Positions 52,640-61,750 of a stretch of DNA of 64,000 nt are shown one piece after another. The stretch comes from Pseudomonas sp. UBA1879 (lineage in GTDB: Bacteria; Pseudomonadota; Gammaproteobacteria; Pseudomonadales; Pseudomonadaceae), in the NCBI RefSeq assembly GCF_002338065.1, contig NZ_DDHJ01000013.1:1-64000 (forward strand). Direction: 5' to 3'. A model generated the notes under the pieces. That model made no database searches and was not told the origin of the DNA. It saw nothing but the letters and a program-made list of their open reading frames with translations. Position numbers and translations under genes: made by a program. Numbering within the stretch: the stretch's first letter is position 1; each line of letters begins with the position of its first letter.

Positions 52640-53839
52640 TCACACCACCCCGGCCTTGACCATCCGCGCCTGATCGTCGGCGCTGAAACCCAGCTCGTCG
52701 AGAATGCTCGCCGTGTGCTGTCCCAGCCCCGGCACGCCGTCCATCCGAGGGGTGAAGGCGGCGTTGCGGCCCGGTGGCAGCAGCGACGGCAGCGGGCCGG
52801 ACGGGCTGTCGACTTCACGCCAACTGTCGCGCGCCTTGAGTTGCGGGTGATCCCACACGCCTTGCATGTCGTTGACCCGGGCATTGGCGATCTGCGCGTC
52901 CTCGAGGCGCGCAACGACTTCGTCCAGGCTCAACGCGGCGAAACCGTCGACGATGATCTGCCGCAGCACCTCACGGTTTTCCGAGCGCTTGAAGTTGGCC
53001 GAGAAGCGCTCGTCAGTCGCCAGCGCCTTATCCAACAACACCTTCTCGCAGAACAGCGCCCACTCGCGCTCGTTTTGCAGCCCGAGCATGATTGTGCCGC
53101 CACCCCCGGTCGGGAACGGCCCGTATGGGTAGATCGTCGAGTGCGACGCCCCGGCCCGGGGCGGCTGCGGCGCGCCGTTGTAGGCGTAGTACATCGGGTA
53201 GCCCATCCACTCCACCAGGCTTTCGAGCATGCTGACGTCGATGCGGCTGCCCTCCCCGGTCTTGTCCCGCAGCATCAAGGCCGAAAGGATGCCGGTGTAG
53301 GCGTACATGCCGGCGGCAATGTCGGCGATGGAGCAACCGGCCTTGGCCATGTCGTTCTCACCGGGGCCGCCGGTCACCGATAGAAAGCCCCCCTCGCTCT
53401 GGATCAGCAGGTCGTAGGCTTTCTTCTTTTCATAGGGGCCGCCTTCGCCGTAACCGGAAATGTCGCAGACGATCAAACGCGGGAAGCGCTCGTGCAGCGC
53501 GTCGAACGACAGGCCCATGCGTGCGGCGGCACCGGGGGCGAGGTTCTGCACCAATACGTCGGCCTGGCCCAGCAGCGATTCGAGAATGTCGCCCGCTTCG
53601 TCCTGTTTCAGGTCGAGGGTCAGGCTTTCCTTGGAGCGGTTGGTCCACACGAAATGCGAGGCCAGGCCGTCGACGCGCTGGTCATAGCCACGGGCGAAAT
53701 CGCCGACGCCAGGGCGTTCGACCTTGATCACGCGAGCGCCGAGGTCAGCCAGTTGACGCGTACAGAACGGCGCCGCGATGGCGTGTTCCAGGCTGATGAC
53801 GGTGATGCCGTCCAGAGGACGGGGGTTGCTTTGAGTCAT
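52640..53839 (-). CDS. ict: CaiB/BaiF CoA-transferase (itaconate CoA-transferase)
   Basis: The protein has 399 residues, class III CoA-transferase. The N-terminal part has GITVISLEHAIAAPFCTRQLADLGARVIKVERP. The catalytic Asp is D173 in AGCSIADIAAGMYA. In P. aeruginosa PA0882 activates itaconate with succinyl-CoA to itaconyl-CoA. ATG 53839 is preferred over 53860 for its MTQSNPRPLDGI start and GAGAGGTGG site. The assignment combines family and conserved neighbours. Confidence 0.9.
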   Translation of the reverse strand: MTQSNPRPLDGITVISLEHAIAAPFCTRQLADLGARVIKVERPGVGDFARGYDQRVDGLASHFVWTNRSKESLTLDLKQDEAGDILESLLGQADVLVQNLAPGAAARMGLSFDALHERFPRLIVCDISGYGEGGPYEKKKAYDLLIQSEGGFLSVTGGPGENDMAKAGCSIADIAAGMYAYTGILSALMLRDKTGEGSRIDVSMLESLVEWMGYPMYYAYNGAPQPPRAGASHSTIYPYGPFPTGGGGTIMLGLQNEREWALFCEKVLLDKALATDERFSANFKRSENREVLRQIIVDGFAALSLDEVVARLEDAQIANARVNDMQGVWDHPQLKARDSWREVDSPSGPLPSLLPPGRNAAFTPRMDGVPGLGQHTASILDELGFSADDQARMVKAGVV

Positions 53840-53864
53840 AGTTTTCCACCTCTCACGCATCCCT

Positions 53865-53950
53865 GTAGGAGTGAGCTTGCTCGCGATGCGCTATGTCAGT
53901 CACTACCTCTGGCACAGACATACCGCTATCGCGAGCAAGCTCACTCCTAC
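53865..53950. repeat. REP pair before ict
   Basis: GTAGGAGTGAGCTTGCTCGC at 53865 and the inverted copy ending GAGCTCACTCCTAC-type at 53950. A second REP pair in the itaconate operon, of a different subtype from that at 52511. Confidence 0.85.
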
Positions 53951-53966
53951 AGGTTCGGCGCATGCC

Positions 53967-55316
53967 TTAAATCAGATCGCTCAGCGACTGCGCATCACGC
54001 AGCTGCCAGACCCGTTCGATCAACGCCTTGCCCTGCTCCACCGAGCGGGCGCCGGAGAACGCCAGCAGGCGCTGTACCTTGTCTTCCAGTTCAGGTCGCG
54101 ACAGGGTGTTGCCAGGATCGCCTTTCGGGTCGTCAATGGCGGCGGTCAGGGTGCGGCCGTCGGTGGTGGTGACGATCACGCGCCCTAGCCAGCGCGCCGG
54201 GTACGCGCCATCCACCTCGGGATCGAGTTCCATCGTCACCTTCTCGCGGAAGGCCGCGACGTCGGCATCGGTCAACGCCAGGTCGCGGAATTCGATCAGT
54301 TGCGCACTGCCGTGCACGGCAATCAGCCCCAACACCGCGCCCATGGAAAACTTGGCCTGATGCACGGTCTGCGGCACGTCAACCCTGCCCAGCACGTCAA
54401 TGGCGCCCTGATGAACGCGGGTTACGACCTTGGCGATCTGGTCATGGCGCAGGCCTTCGCGCTGCATCAAATGCAACAGCGCATCGGCGGCCGGATGGGT
54501 GTGTCGGCACGAGGCGTGGAATTTGAACGAGGTCTCGACCAAGGCCCAGCGGGTGCCGAGGCGGTCGGACAGTTTCGAGGCATCGCTGTCGCTGGACATC
54601 CCCGCCGCCATGCCCTGGTCGCCTTCGAGAATGTTGCGCGCGCCGGTCAGGCCGTCTTCGGTCAGGTACGCCGAGAGCACGCCATCGGCCGCTGCCTTGG
54701 CGGTGTGCAGCTGTTTCGAGTCCGCCGCGTCGCGCAGGAACTCCCACAGACCTGCCGCTTGCGTGCCTGCCGTGCCCAGCAAATTGATGAACTGCTCTTG
54801 ATTGAAGTTGAGCAACTTGCCCACCCCCACAGCGGCCGCGAGGGTGCCGACCGTGGCGGTGGTGTGGAAGATGCGATAGTGCGAACGGCCCATGAATTCG
54901 CCGATGCGAATCCCGGCTTCGTACCCGGCCACCGACGCCAGCAGCAGGTCCTGGCCGGATTTGTCGAGGTCTTGCGCCGCCGCCAGCACAGCGGAGAACA
55001 CCACTGTGGCCGGGTGCAGCACTGAGCTGTTGTGCAGGTCATCCTGCTCGACCAAGTGCGACGCCGCGCCATTGACCAGCGCCGCGAAGTACGCCGAAGT
55101 GCCGCGGCCGTTGACCAGGATTTTCGCCTTGCCGCTGGCAGGCCCCACACGCTGGGCGTAACGCTCGAACACCGGAATCGGTCGCGCCCCTTTGCTGGCC
55201 AGCGCCGAGCCGATCCAGTCAAGGAACAGGTCCTCGGTGCGATCCAGCACGTGGCCGGGGATCTGCTCGTATTTCAGCTCGGCGAGAAACGCCGCTAATG
55301 CCTGGGTATGACTCAT
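53967..55316 (-). CDS. MmgE/PrpD-family protein
   Basis: The protein has 449 residues, typical for the 2-methylcitrate dehydratase/immune-responsive-gene family. RTEDLFLDWIGSALASKG near 25, NGAASHLVEQDDLHNSSVLHPATVVFSAVLAAAQ near 79, and FKFHASCRHTHPAADALL near 280 with conserved His residues. This family includes cis-aconitate decarboxylase, which makes itaconate. The P. aeruginosa equivalent (PA0881) belongs to the itaconate cluster without a firm role. It may act on a side product. Confidence 0.88.
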   Translation of the reverse strand: MSHTQALAAFLAELKYEQIPGHVLDRTEDLFLDWIGSALASKGARPIPVFERYAQRVGPASGKAKILVNGRGTSAYFAALVNGAASHLVEQDDLHNSSVLHPATVVFSAVLAAAQDLDKSGQDLLLASVAGYEAGIRIGEFMGRSHYRIFHTTATVGTLAAAVGVGKLLNFNQEQFINLLGTAGTQAAGLWEFLRDAADSKQLHTAKAAADGVLSAYLTEDGLTGARNILEGDQGMAAGMSSDSDASKLSDRLGTRWALVETSFKFHASCRHTHPAADALLHLMQREGLRHDQIAKVVTRVHQGAIDVLGRVDVPQTVHQAKFSMGAVLGLIAVHGSAQLIEFRDLALTDADVAAFREKVTMELDPEVDGAYPARWLGRVIVTTTDGRTLTAAIDDPKGDPGNTLSRPELEDKVQRLLAFSGARSVEQGKALIERVWQLRDAQSLSDLI

Positions 55317-55326
55317 CTCGGTGTCC

Positions 55327-56490
55327 TCAGAAGCTGCGTGGCAGTTCGAGCAAATGCTCGGCAACGTAGGAAAGAATCAGGTTGGTGGAGATCGGCGCGA
55401 CTTGGTACAGGCGGGTCTCGCGGAATTTGCGCTCCACGTCATATTCATTGGCGAAGCCGAAGCCGCCGTGGGTTTGCAGGCAGGCGTTGGCCGCTTCCCA
55501 CGACGCCTTGGCCGCGAGGTACTTGGCCATGTTGGCCGCGGCACCTGCGTTCTTGCCGCTGTCGTATTCCTCGCAGGCGCGCCAGCGCATCAAATCAGCG
55601 GCTTCGATCTCGATGTGGGCTTCGGCAATTGGGAATTGCACGCCCTGGTTCTGGCCGATCGGGCGCCCGAAGACCACGCGGTCGCGGGCATAGGCGGCGG
55701 ATTTTTCAGTGAACCAGCGGCCGTCGCCGATGCACTCGGCGGCGATCAGCGTGCGCTCGGCGTTGAGGCCGTCGAGGATGTACTTGAAGCCCTTGCCCTC
55801 TTCGCCGATCAGGCTGTCAGCGGGCAGCTCGAGGTTGTCGAAGAACAGCTCGTTGGTCTCATGGTTGACCATGTTGGCGATGGGCTGAACGGTCAGGCCC
55901 TTGCCGATGGCCTCGCGCAAATCGACGAGGAAAATCGACATGCCTTCGGATTTTTTCTTCACCTCGGCCAGCGGCGTGGTGCGCGCCAGGAGGATCATCA
56001 GGTCGGAATGCTGAACCCGCGAGATCCACACCTTCTGGCCGTTGATCACGTACTTGTCGCCCTGCTTCACGGCAGTGGTCTTGATCTTGGTGGTGTCGGT
56101 GCCGGTGGTCGGCTCGGTCACGCCCATCGATTGCAGGCGCAGTTCGCCGCTGGCGAGTTTCGGCAGGTAGTAGCTTTTCTGCGCATCGCTGCCGTGACGC
56201 AACAAGGTGAACATGTTGTACATCTGGCCGTGCACGGTGCCGGAGTTGCCGCCACAGGCGTTGACTTCTTCGAGAATCACCGAGGCCTCGGCCAGGCCCA
56301 GGCCCGAGCCGCCGTATTCGGTGGGGATCATCGCCGACAGCCAGCCCGCGTCGGTCAGTGCCTTGACGAAGGCTTCCGGAAAGCCCTTCTCTTCATCGAT
56401 CTTGCGCCAGTATTCAGCCGGAAATTCGGCGCACAGGGCGCGCACGCCTTCGCGGATGGCATTGAGGTCTTCGTTATCGTATGGACTCAT
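55327..56490 (-). CDS. Acyl-CoA dehydrogenase
   Basis: The protein has 387 residues. Typical features are YGGSGLGLAEASVILEEV near 69, GVTEPTTGTDTTKIKTTA near 127 and VINGQKVWISRVQHSDL near 148 (FAD-contact strand). The late TQTHGGFGFANEYDVERKFRETRLYQV near 345 completes the fold. It is upstream of the PrpD-like gene by 10 bases. P. aeruginosa PA0879 occupies the same place. The exact acyl substrate in the itaconate set is not established. Confidence 0.93.
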   Translation of the reverse strand: MSPYDNEDLNAIREGVRALCAEFPAEYWRKIDEEKGFPEAFVKALTDAGWLSAMIPTEYGGSGLGLAEASVILEEVNACGGNSGTVHGQMYNMFTLLRHGSDAQKSYYLPKLASGELRLQSMGVTEPTTGTDTTKIKTTAVKQGDKYVINGQKVWISRVQHSDLMILLARTTPLAEVKKKSEGMSIFLVDLREAIGKGLTVQPIANMVNHETNELFFDNLELPADSLIGEEGKGFKYILDGLNAERTLIAAECIGDGRWFTEKSAAYARDRVVFGRPIGQNQGVQFPIAEAHIEIEAADLMRWRACEEYDSGKNAGAAANMAKYLAAKASWEAANACLQTHGGFGFANEYDVERKFRETRLYQVAPISTNLILSYVAEHLLELPRSF

Positions 56491-56560
56491 GATCTGTGCT
56501 CACATCGGGCAGCGGCGCGATGGCCGGCGTCTATAAAAGAAGAGATTCGGTCGAGGGCGG

Positions 56561-57400
56561 CTAGTCAAAAACCACTTCAGCGCTCTGGGCCACGCCCGCT
56601 TCGTTACCCGCCCACAGCTGGGCCTTGCCCGGCGCAGTGATGCGGCCACCCACGCGGAAAGGGGTCGGCACATTCAGCGGACGCACGCCGCGATAGGCGA
56701 AATGCCGCACGTGCTTGTCAGGGTTAGCGCGAATGAACGCGCGCAGGTTGAACGTGGCGATCATCGGCCCGTGCACCACCAGGCCCGGATAGCCTTCGGT
56801 TGCGGTGACGTAGGGGTAGTCGTAGTGGATGCGGTGACCGTTGAAGGTCACGGCGGAATAGCGGAACAACAGGGTCGGAGTCGGCTCGATGATCTCGCTC
56901 CAGTCGCCCTGCTCCGGCGCTTCGCCGCTGCTGAGCTTCGGCGGATTGGGCTCGCGGTAGACGATGTCCTGCTCCTCGCGCACGCACAGCTCGCCATCCT
57001 GCGAGTAGTCATGACGCAGGGTGACGAACAGCAGCGAGCCGGTGCGGCCGTGCTTTTCTTCGATGTGCAGGAGAGTCGACAGGCGGTGGGCGTCGGCGCC
57101 GACTTTCAGCGGCTGGATGAACTCGACCCGGCCACCGGCCCACATGCGATTACGGTTGTCAGCAGGAGGCAAAAACCCGCCGCGAGCAGGATGGCCGTCA
57201 GCGCCGAGTTGCGATTCGAACACCGGTTCCTGGAAGAAACACCATTGCCACAGCGGCGGCAGCGCGTCGCCAACGGCGGGCACCGGCTCACCGAAGGTGG
57301 CAGCGATGCGCTTGATCAGGTTGAGGCTCAGGTGATCCCGAGCCTCTTCGGTCCGGCCGATCCAGGCAGTGAAATCCACCGGCGACTCTGAAGCACTCAT
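56561..57400 (-). CDS. ich: Itaconyl-CoA hydratase (MaoC/FAS1-like dehydratase)
   Basis: The protein has 279 residues, the mesaconyl/itaconyl-CoA hydratase type with an N-terminal FAS1-like dehydratase domain and a C-terminal MaoC-type hot-dog domain. ALPPLWQWCFFQEPVFESQLGADGHPARGGFLPP near 45, and YSAVTFNGHRIHYDYPYVTATEGYPGLVVHGPM near 180 with the catalytic His/Asp-type motif. P. aeruginosa PA0878 hydrates itaconyl-CoA to citramalyl-CoA. ATG 57400 is chosen because the sequence upstream to 57667 runs into the LysR gene. Confidence 0.92.
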   Translation of the reverse strand: MSASESPVDFTAWIGRTEEARDHLSLNLIKRIAATFGEPVPAVGDALPPLWQWCFFQEPVFESQLGADGHPARGGFLPPADNRNRMWAGGRVEFIQPLKVGADAHRLSTLLHIEEKHGRTGSLLFVTLRHDYSQDGELCVREEQDIVYREPNPPKLSSGEAPEQGDWSEIIEPTPTLLFRYSAVTFNGHRIHYDYPYVTATEGYPGLVVHGPMIATFNLRAFIRANPDKHVRHFAYRGVRPLNVPTPFRVGGRITAPGKAQLWAGNEAGVAQSAEVVFD

Positions 57401-57483
57401 ACGCGAGAACCCTCTGCAGTTTGTTGTTATGAGCGGATCATGCGAGCCTGTCAGCATTCTGTGAATTTGCATTTGCGTATACC

Positions 57484-57506
57484 GGCGTTCATGTAATCTG
57501 AACGCC
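57484..57506. promoter_or_regulatory. LysR-type inverted repeat at the ich/LysR divergent promoter
   Basis: GGCGTTCA-N7-TGAACGCC is a perfect 8-base inverted repeat that contains a T-N11-A LysR box. It lies 22 bases before the LysR start codon and about 85 bases before ich. The core (GCGTTC-N8-TGAAC) recurs before the TRAP genes at 51506. Confidence 0.75.
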
Positions 57507-57527
57507 TTCACCTGTCTGGACACCCCT

Positions 57528-58427
57528 ATGCATTTCGACCTGGCTGACCTGCGCCTCTTCATCCACATCGGCGAATCCCCCAGTTTGACCCAGGGGGCTC
57601 GCCGTGCCTTCCTTTCCCCCGCAGCCGCCAGTGCGCGGATCAAAGCACTGGAAAGCCAGCTCGACACCCGCCTGCTGTACCGCGACAGCCGCGGCGTCGA
57701 ACTGACCCCCGCCGGTCAGCGCCTGCTCAAGCATGCGCGGCTGATCATGAGTCAGGTCGATTACCTGAAAAGTGAATTCACCACCTACGGCACCGATTCC
57801 GCCGGGCACATCCGCATCTTCGCCAACACCACGGCGGTGACCGAATTCCTGCCTGAAATCCTCGCCGGTTTTTTGGCCGAACGACCTGGCGTCACAGTGG
57901 ACCTGCAAGAGCGTCTGTCGCGAGACATCGTGCGCGGCGTGCTGGACGGCAGCTCGGACATGGGCATCATCGCCGGGCCCGTGGAGGCGGCAGGTTTGCA
58001 GGTGATCCACTTCAGCACCGACCGTCTGGTGCTGACGGTTCCGGAAGGCCACGAATTGGCGACAGAGAAGAAAGTCACGCTCAAGCAAACCCTGGCGTTT
58101 CAGCACATCGGCCTGCACGAAGGCAGCACGTTGCTGAGTTTCCTGCGCGATCACGTCGAACGACTGGGGCTGAATCTGTCTTTGCGGATTCAAGTGTCGA
58201 GCTTCGAAGCGATCTGCCGGATGGTCGAAGCGGGGGTCGGCATCGGCGTCATTCCCGAGTCCGCCGCGTTGCGGCATAGCCGCACGATGAAGCTGGTGAC
58301 CATTGAGCTGGACGAACCCTGGGCCGTGCGCGAGCGAAGCATTCTGGTGAGGGAACTGGATGCACTGCCAGGGGTGGTCAGGGCGTTGATTGCGGTGTTG
58401 ATGCCGGGTGGGCAAGTTGCGGTTTGA
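57528..58427 (+). CDS. LysR-family regulator of the itaconate genes
   Basis: The protein has 299 residues. The HTH (about 2-60) includes SPSLTQGARRAFLSPAAASARIKALESQLDTRLLYRD. The effector domain follows with GHIRIFANTTAVTEFLPEILA near 90. Position divergent from ich corresponds to P. aeruginosa PA0877. The perfect inverted repeat just upstream probably gives autoregulation and control of ich. The inducer would be itaconate or itaconyl-CoA, by inference. Confidence 0.92.
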   Translation: MHFDLADLRLFIHIGESPSLTQGARRAFLSPAAASARIKALESQLDTRLLYRDSRGVELTPAGQRLLKHARLIMSQVDYLKSEFTTYGTDSAGHIRIFANTTAVTEFLPEILAGFLAERPGVTVDLQERLSRDIVRGVLDGSSDMGIIAGPVEAAGLQVIHFSTDRLVLTVPEGHELATEKKVTLKQTLAFQHIGLHEGSTLLSFLRDHVERLGLNLSLRIQVSSFEAICRMVEAGVGIGVIPESAALRHSRTMKLVTIELDEPWAVRERSILVRELDALPGVVRALIAVLMPGGQVAV

Positions 58428-58734
58428 GGTGAGTATTTGAAAGCAGAGTGTCAGCCAGCCTATGAGTGGCTGAAAGGCCGTTTTCGCTGATGTCGTAACC
58501 TCCGGCGTCTCCCACAGGATTCGTGGCGAAGCGGGGATTGAAGATCGACGCGCACAGCGCACAGGTCCAGTTGCTCTAAGGCGCCGCAGCCTGATGCGGA
58601 TCAGCAGGACCACGGCATCCACTGTGGGAGCCGGCTTGCTGGCGAATGCGTAAGTTCTGTGAACATCGGAGTGAATGGCACAGCGCTTTCGCCAGCAAGT
58701 CGGCTCCTACAGGGGTTGCGTACACCCGAACCGT
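58428..58734. repeat. REP pair between the LysR gene and the AraC gene
   Basis: In this 307-bp gap between convergent genes, GTGGGAGCCGGCTTGCTGGC (58624) and an inverted copy ending GTCGGCTCCTAC (58710) form a REP pair. No gene is seen. Confidence 0.8.
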
Positions 58735-59577
58735 CTATTCGGCACGAACACCCAACATCCTCAACCACTTCCCCGGCGGATAGCCAAACGTCTTCACGAA
58801 ATGCCGCGTCATGTGGCTCTGATCGGCAAAACCGGCCACCACCGACGCGTCGCTCAATGACACGCCGCATGAAATTGAATGCCGCACCAGGTCGAGACGT
58901 CGCTGGGTCAGGTAGCGATGGGGGCTGGTGCCGAACAGCGCGCGAAAATCCCGGGACAGGCGCCAGCGGTCGGTGTCGCTGGCCTGCTCAAGCACTTCCA
59001 GGCTGACACCCTGCTCAAGGCTGGCCATCAGCAGCTCACGGGCGCGTTCGGCGGCAGCGTAGTCGGTGGATTGCCGCCCTCTTCTGACACCTGCGGCATC
59101 TTGCAGGGCGATGGTGAGGTCGTACACCGCGTCATCCAGCTCCAGCGGTTCGAAAGGATTGTGCAGGTCTTTCAGCAGCGTCTGACTCGCCTTGAACAGC
59201 CGAGGGTCCCGGGACACGCCGCCCTTGATGAAGGGCAACGGCTTGCCGCCCAGCACCTGCTGGATCATCGCCGGTTCCAGGTAAAACATCCGGTAGCGGA
59301 AGCCATCTTCGGTGCCCGCGTGGCCGTCGTGAGGCTCGTCAGGGTGCAGGACGATGGTCTGCCCCGGCAAATTGTTCACCTTGTCCTTGCCGTACTGAAA
59401 ACTCTGCACCCCCGAGAGCGTGTGACCGATGGCGTAGGTGTCGTGGCGGTGCATCTCGAAACCATGGCCGTGGAAATACGCCTCGATACGCTCCAGATTC
59501 GGCAACGGCCGGGCGCGCATGACCCAATCCCGCTCGGAATGTGCGAGGTGGGCGTCTCCCTTTGAGTATGGGTCCAT
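58735..59577 (-). CDS. AraC-family transcriptional regulator
   Basis: The protein has 280 residues. The N-terminal cupin-type sensor (HGHGFEMHRHDTYAIGHTLSGVQSF near 37) is followed by two C-terminal AraC HTHs, including SLEVLEQASDTDRWRLSRDFRALFGTSPHRYL near 190 and SLSDASVVAGFADQSHMTRHFVKTFG near 240. It is a single gene; the target is not obvious, since neighbouring genes are oriented away or are unrelated. Confidence 0.9.
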   Translation of the reverse strand: MDPYSKGDAHLAHSERDWVMRARPLPNLERIEAYFHGHGFEMHRHDTYAIGHTLSGVQSFQYGKDKVNNLPGQTIVLHPDEPHDGHAGTEDGFRYRMFYLEPAMIQQVLGGKPLPFIKGGVSRDPRLFKASQTLLKDLHNPFEPLELDDAVYDLTIALQDAAGVRRGRQSTDYAAAERARELLMASLEQGVSLEVLEQASDTDRWRLSRDFRALFGTSPHRYLTQRRLDLVRHSISCGVSLSDASVVAGFADQSHMTRHFVKTFGYPPGKWLRMLGVRAE

Positions 59578-59801
59578 GGCGTGGCTCGTGGTCAGTCAGT
59601 ATCACAGGCGAACACAGATACCACTTGCAGCGACGCTTGGGAATGGGCGGCGCCCCGGCTGTCGATGAAGGATGAGATATGCGACTATTCCCGACTTTTC
59701 CTAAAACAATCTTTCGCTAAAAGAGACGCGCATCGGTCACGCAGCCCTGCCAATGACCTGCAAAAGCGCCCTCTCAGTGCCTTCAAACGGACGTGCCTTT
59801 C

Positions 59802-60530
59802 ATGAATTTCCTGCGCCGCGTGCTTCTCGATCGTCAACTCAAACGGGCGCTGGCCAAGAACAAATGCCGCCTGGACAGCGGCATTCGTGGCCTGCGGGGC
59901 GACACCGAGCTGACCCTGGAACACGGCGTCAAACTGCATCAGGTCAAGATCCACTCGCCCAAGCTGAGCATTGGTGCCTACACCGATATCGTCAGCGGCA
60001 CCGAGCTGCAACATGTCGCCAGCATTGGCCGCTACTGCTCCATCGCGCGCGACGTGACAATCGGCCAGAACCGCAAATCCCACCCGCTGGAATGGCTGAG
60101 CACCCACAGCGCGTTGGGCGGATTGCGTCAACGGCGAGCGGGCATGGCGCAACATGAAGCGGTGAAGCAGACCCTGATCGGCCACGACGTGTGGATCGGC
60201 ATGGACGTGTTGATTCTGGAAGGCATCACCATCGGCACGGGTGCCGTGATCGGCGCGCAATCGCTGATCACCAAGGATGTGCCGCCCTACGCGATCGTCG
60301 TCGGTTCCCCGGCCAAGGTGCAGCGCTATCGGTTCGAGCCGCACATCATCGAGGCGCTACTGGCGAGTCAGTGGTGGAACCTCACCCCGCAGCAACTGGC
60401 CGAGCTGCCCATCGAAGACCCGGAAAACCTGTTGGAAGCGCTGAAGGGCCTGGCGGTGCCGGACAGCCCCCCCGGCAAGGTCGTGGTGCGGAACAAGCCA
60501 TTTTCGGTAACGCATCAGGCGGCGCGATAA
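59802..60530 (+). CDS. Hexapeptide-repeat acyltransferase (CatB/VatD-like)
   Basis: The protein has 242 residues. Hexapeptide repeats run from about residue 35 to 75 and 125 to 170 (IGHDVWIGMDVLILEGITIGTGAVIGAQSLITKDVPPYAIVVGSPAKVQRYRF is the diagnostic end). A loop with SHPLEWLSTH near 80 carries the likely catalytic His. Family members acetylate sugars, lipopolysaccharide or antibiotics; this one is chromosomal and unlinked to resistance genes. GTG at 59793 is a possible alternative start. Confidence 0.85.
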   Translation: MNFLRRVLLDRQLKRALAKNKCRLDSGIRGLRGDTELTLEHGVKLHQVKIHSPKLSIGAYTDIVSGTELQHVASIGRYCSIARDVTIGQNRKSHPLEWLSTHSALGGLRQRRAGMAQHEAVKQTLIGHDVWIGMDVLILEGITIGTGAVIGAQSLITKDVPPYAIVVGSPAKVQRYRFEPHIIEALLASQWWNLTPQQLAELPIEDPENLLEALKGLAVPDSPPGKVVVRNKPFSVTHQAAR

Positions 60531-60562
60531 ACCCGACACCCTGGGCGGCGCTGACGTTCTCG

Positions 60563-61516
60563 CTAACCGGATTGTTTGGCGGTGGCCTCGGCGTCGTTGG
60601 CCGCATGCACCGGTGGTGCTTTCTCATTGAGCAACGCCTGAATCGCCTGGCCATAGGCCTGTCGCCCCAGGTTCATGCTGTCGTTGTGATTGCCGCCCGG
60701 CACCAGCAGCAGGTTCTTCGGTTCCTGCGCAGCCTGAAACAGCTGCTCGCTGAAGCGCGGCGAGACGAACTGATCCGCGCTGCCGTGCACGATCAGCAGC
60801 GGCATGTGAATCTCGGCAATCTTGTCGATGGAGTCGAATTTCTGCGACACCAGCCAGCGCACCGGCAATGACGTGCGGGTGCTGGCCACAGACGCCGCGA
60901 CGTCGGCGAGGTTGGTGAAGGTGGACTCGATGATCAGCCCCCGTGCCTGAATGGGTTCGTCACCCTTCTGCGCATCCCGGCCCAGCTCGGCGGCCAGGTC
61001 AACGGCCACTGCGCCACCGAGGGAATGCCCGTAGATCAAGCGTTTGCGGGGGTCGGGTTGCAGCTGTTTCAGGCGTTCCCAAGCGATGCGCGCGTCTTCG
61101 TACACCGACGCTTCGGACGGCAATCGCCCTTTGCTTTCGCCAAAGCCGCGGTAGTCGATGGCCAGAATCGAAAAGCCCAGCGCGTGCAGTTGCTCGATGC
61201 GGAAAAATTGCCCGGTGAGGTTCCAGCGTGAGCCATGCAGATAAAGGATCGCGGGCGCGTCTTTCTTTTCGGCCAGCCACCACCACGCGTGGATGTTCTG
61301 CGACACACCGAATGAAGGCGCCTTAAGTTCAAGCTCCTGCACATCGGCGGGAATACCGTGGTACCAACTGGCCGTGCCGGGCTCGATCATGAACACCAGC
61401 TCCCGCTCCTTGTGCTGCAACGCCGCGCAGCCGACCGGCAGGCCGACGACGATCAAAAGCATGCACAGCCAGAAAAACCAGCGAGCCTTGAAATGGGCCA
61501 GGGAGCGTTGCGGCAT
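60563..61516 (-). CDS. Lipoprotein alpha/beta hydrolase
   Basis: The protein has 317 residues. A hydrophobic N-terminus ends in a lipobox (LPVG-C30), predicting a lipid-anchored protein. The hydrolase fold has LYLHGSRWNLTGQF near 92 and the nucleophile elbow GHSLGG with S165. ADQF and the late His in GGNHND complete the triad. The start at 61516 places the signal region normally; 61567 would add 17 residues. Family members hydrolyse esters or peptides; the substrate is unknown. Confidence 0.82.
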   Translation of the reverse strand: MPQRSLAHFKARWFFWLCMLLIVVGLPVGCAALQHKERELVFMIEPGTASWYHGIPADVQELELKAPSFGVSQNIHAWWWLAEKKDAPAILYLHGSRWNLTGQFFRIEQLHALGFSILAIDYRGFGESKGRLPSEASVYEDARIAWERLKQLQPDPRKRLIYGHSLGGAVAVDLAAELGRDAQKGDEPIQARGLIIESTFTNLADVAASVASTRTSLPVRWLVSQKFDSIDKIAEIHMPLLIVHGSADQFVSPRFSEQLFQAAQEPKNLLLVPGGNHNDSMNLGRQAYGQAIQALLNEKAPPVHAANDAEATAKQSG

Positions 61517-61641
61517 AAACGATGAAGTCCGGAGGTCAGGTGAGCGCTCCGGCAGTTTGCCATTCATTGCGGCGCAAGGTCACTGCCGTTTGCCGGAAGC
61601 CAAGAGCGCTCCGCTCTATCTGACCGAACGGTGGTCCCCTT

Positions 61642-61728
61642 GTGGGAGCCGGCTTGCTGGCGAATACGGTATGTCAGTCAGCCTCTTTGTAGCTGACCCA
61701 CCGCTTTCGCCAGCAAGCCGGCTCCCAC
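61642..61728. repeat. REP pair between lipoprotein hydrolase and deoC
   Basis: GTGGGAGCCGGCTTGCTGGC at 61642 and an inverted copy ending CCGGCTCCCAC at 61728. It separates the two minus-strand genes. Confidence 0.85.
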
Positions 61729-61750
61729 AGGTTCGAGTGCGTTCGAACCG

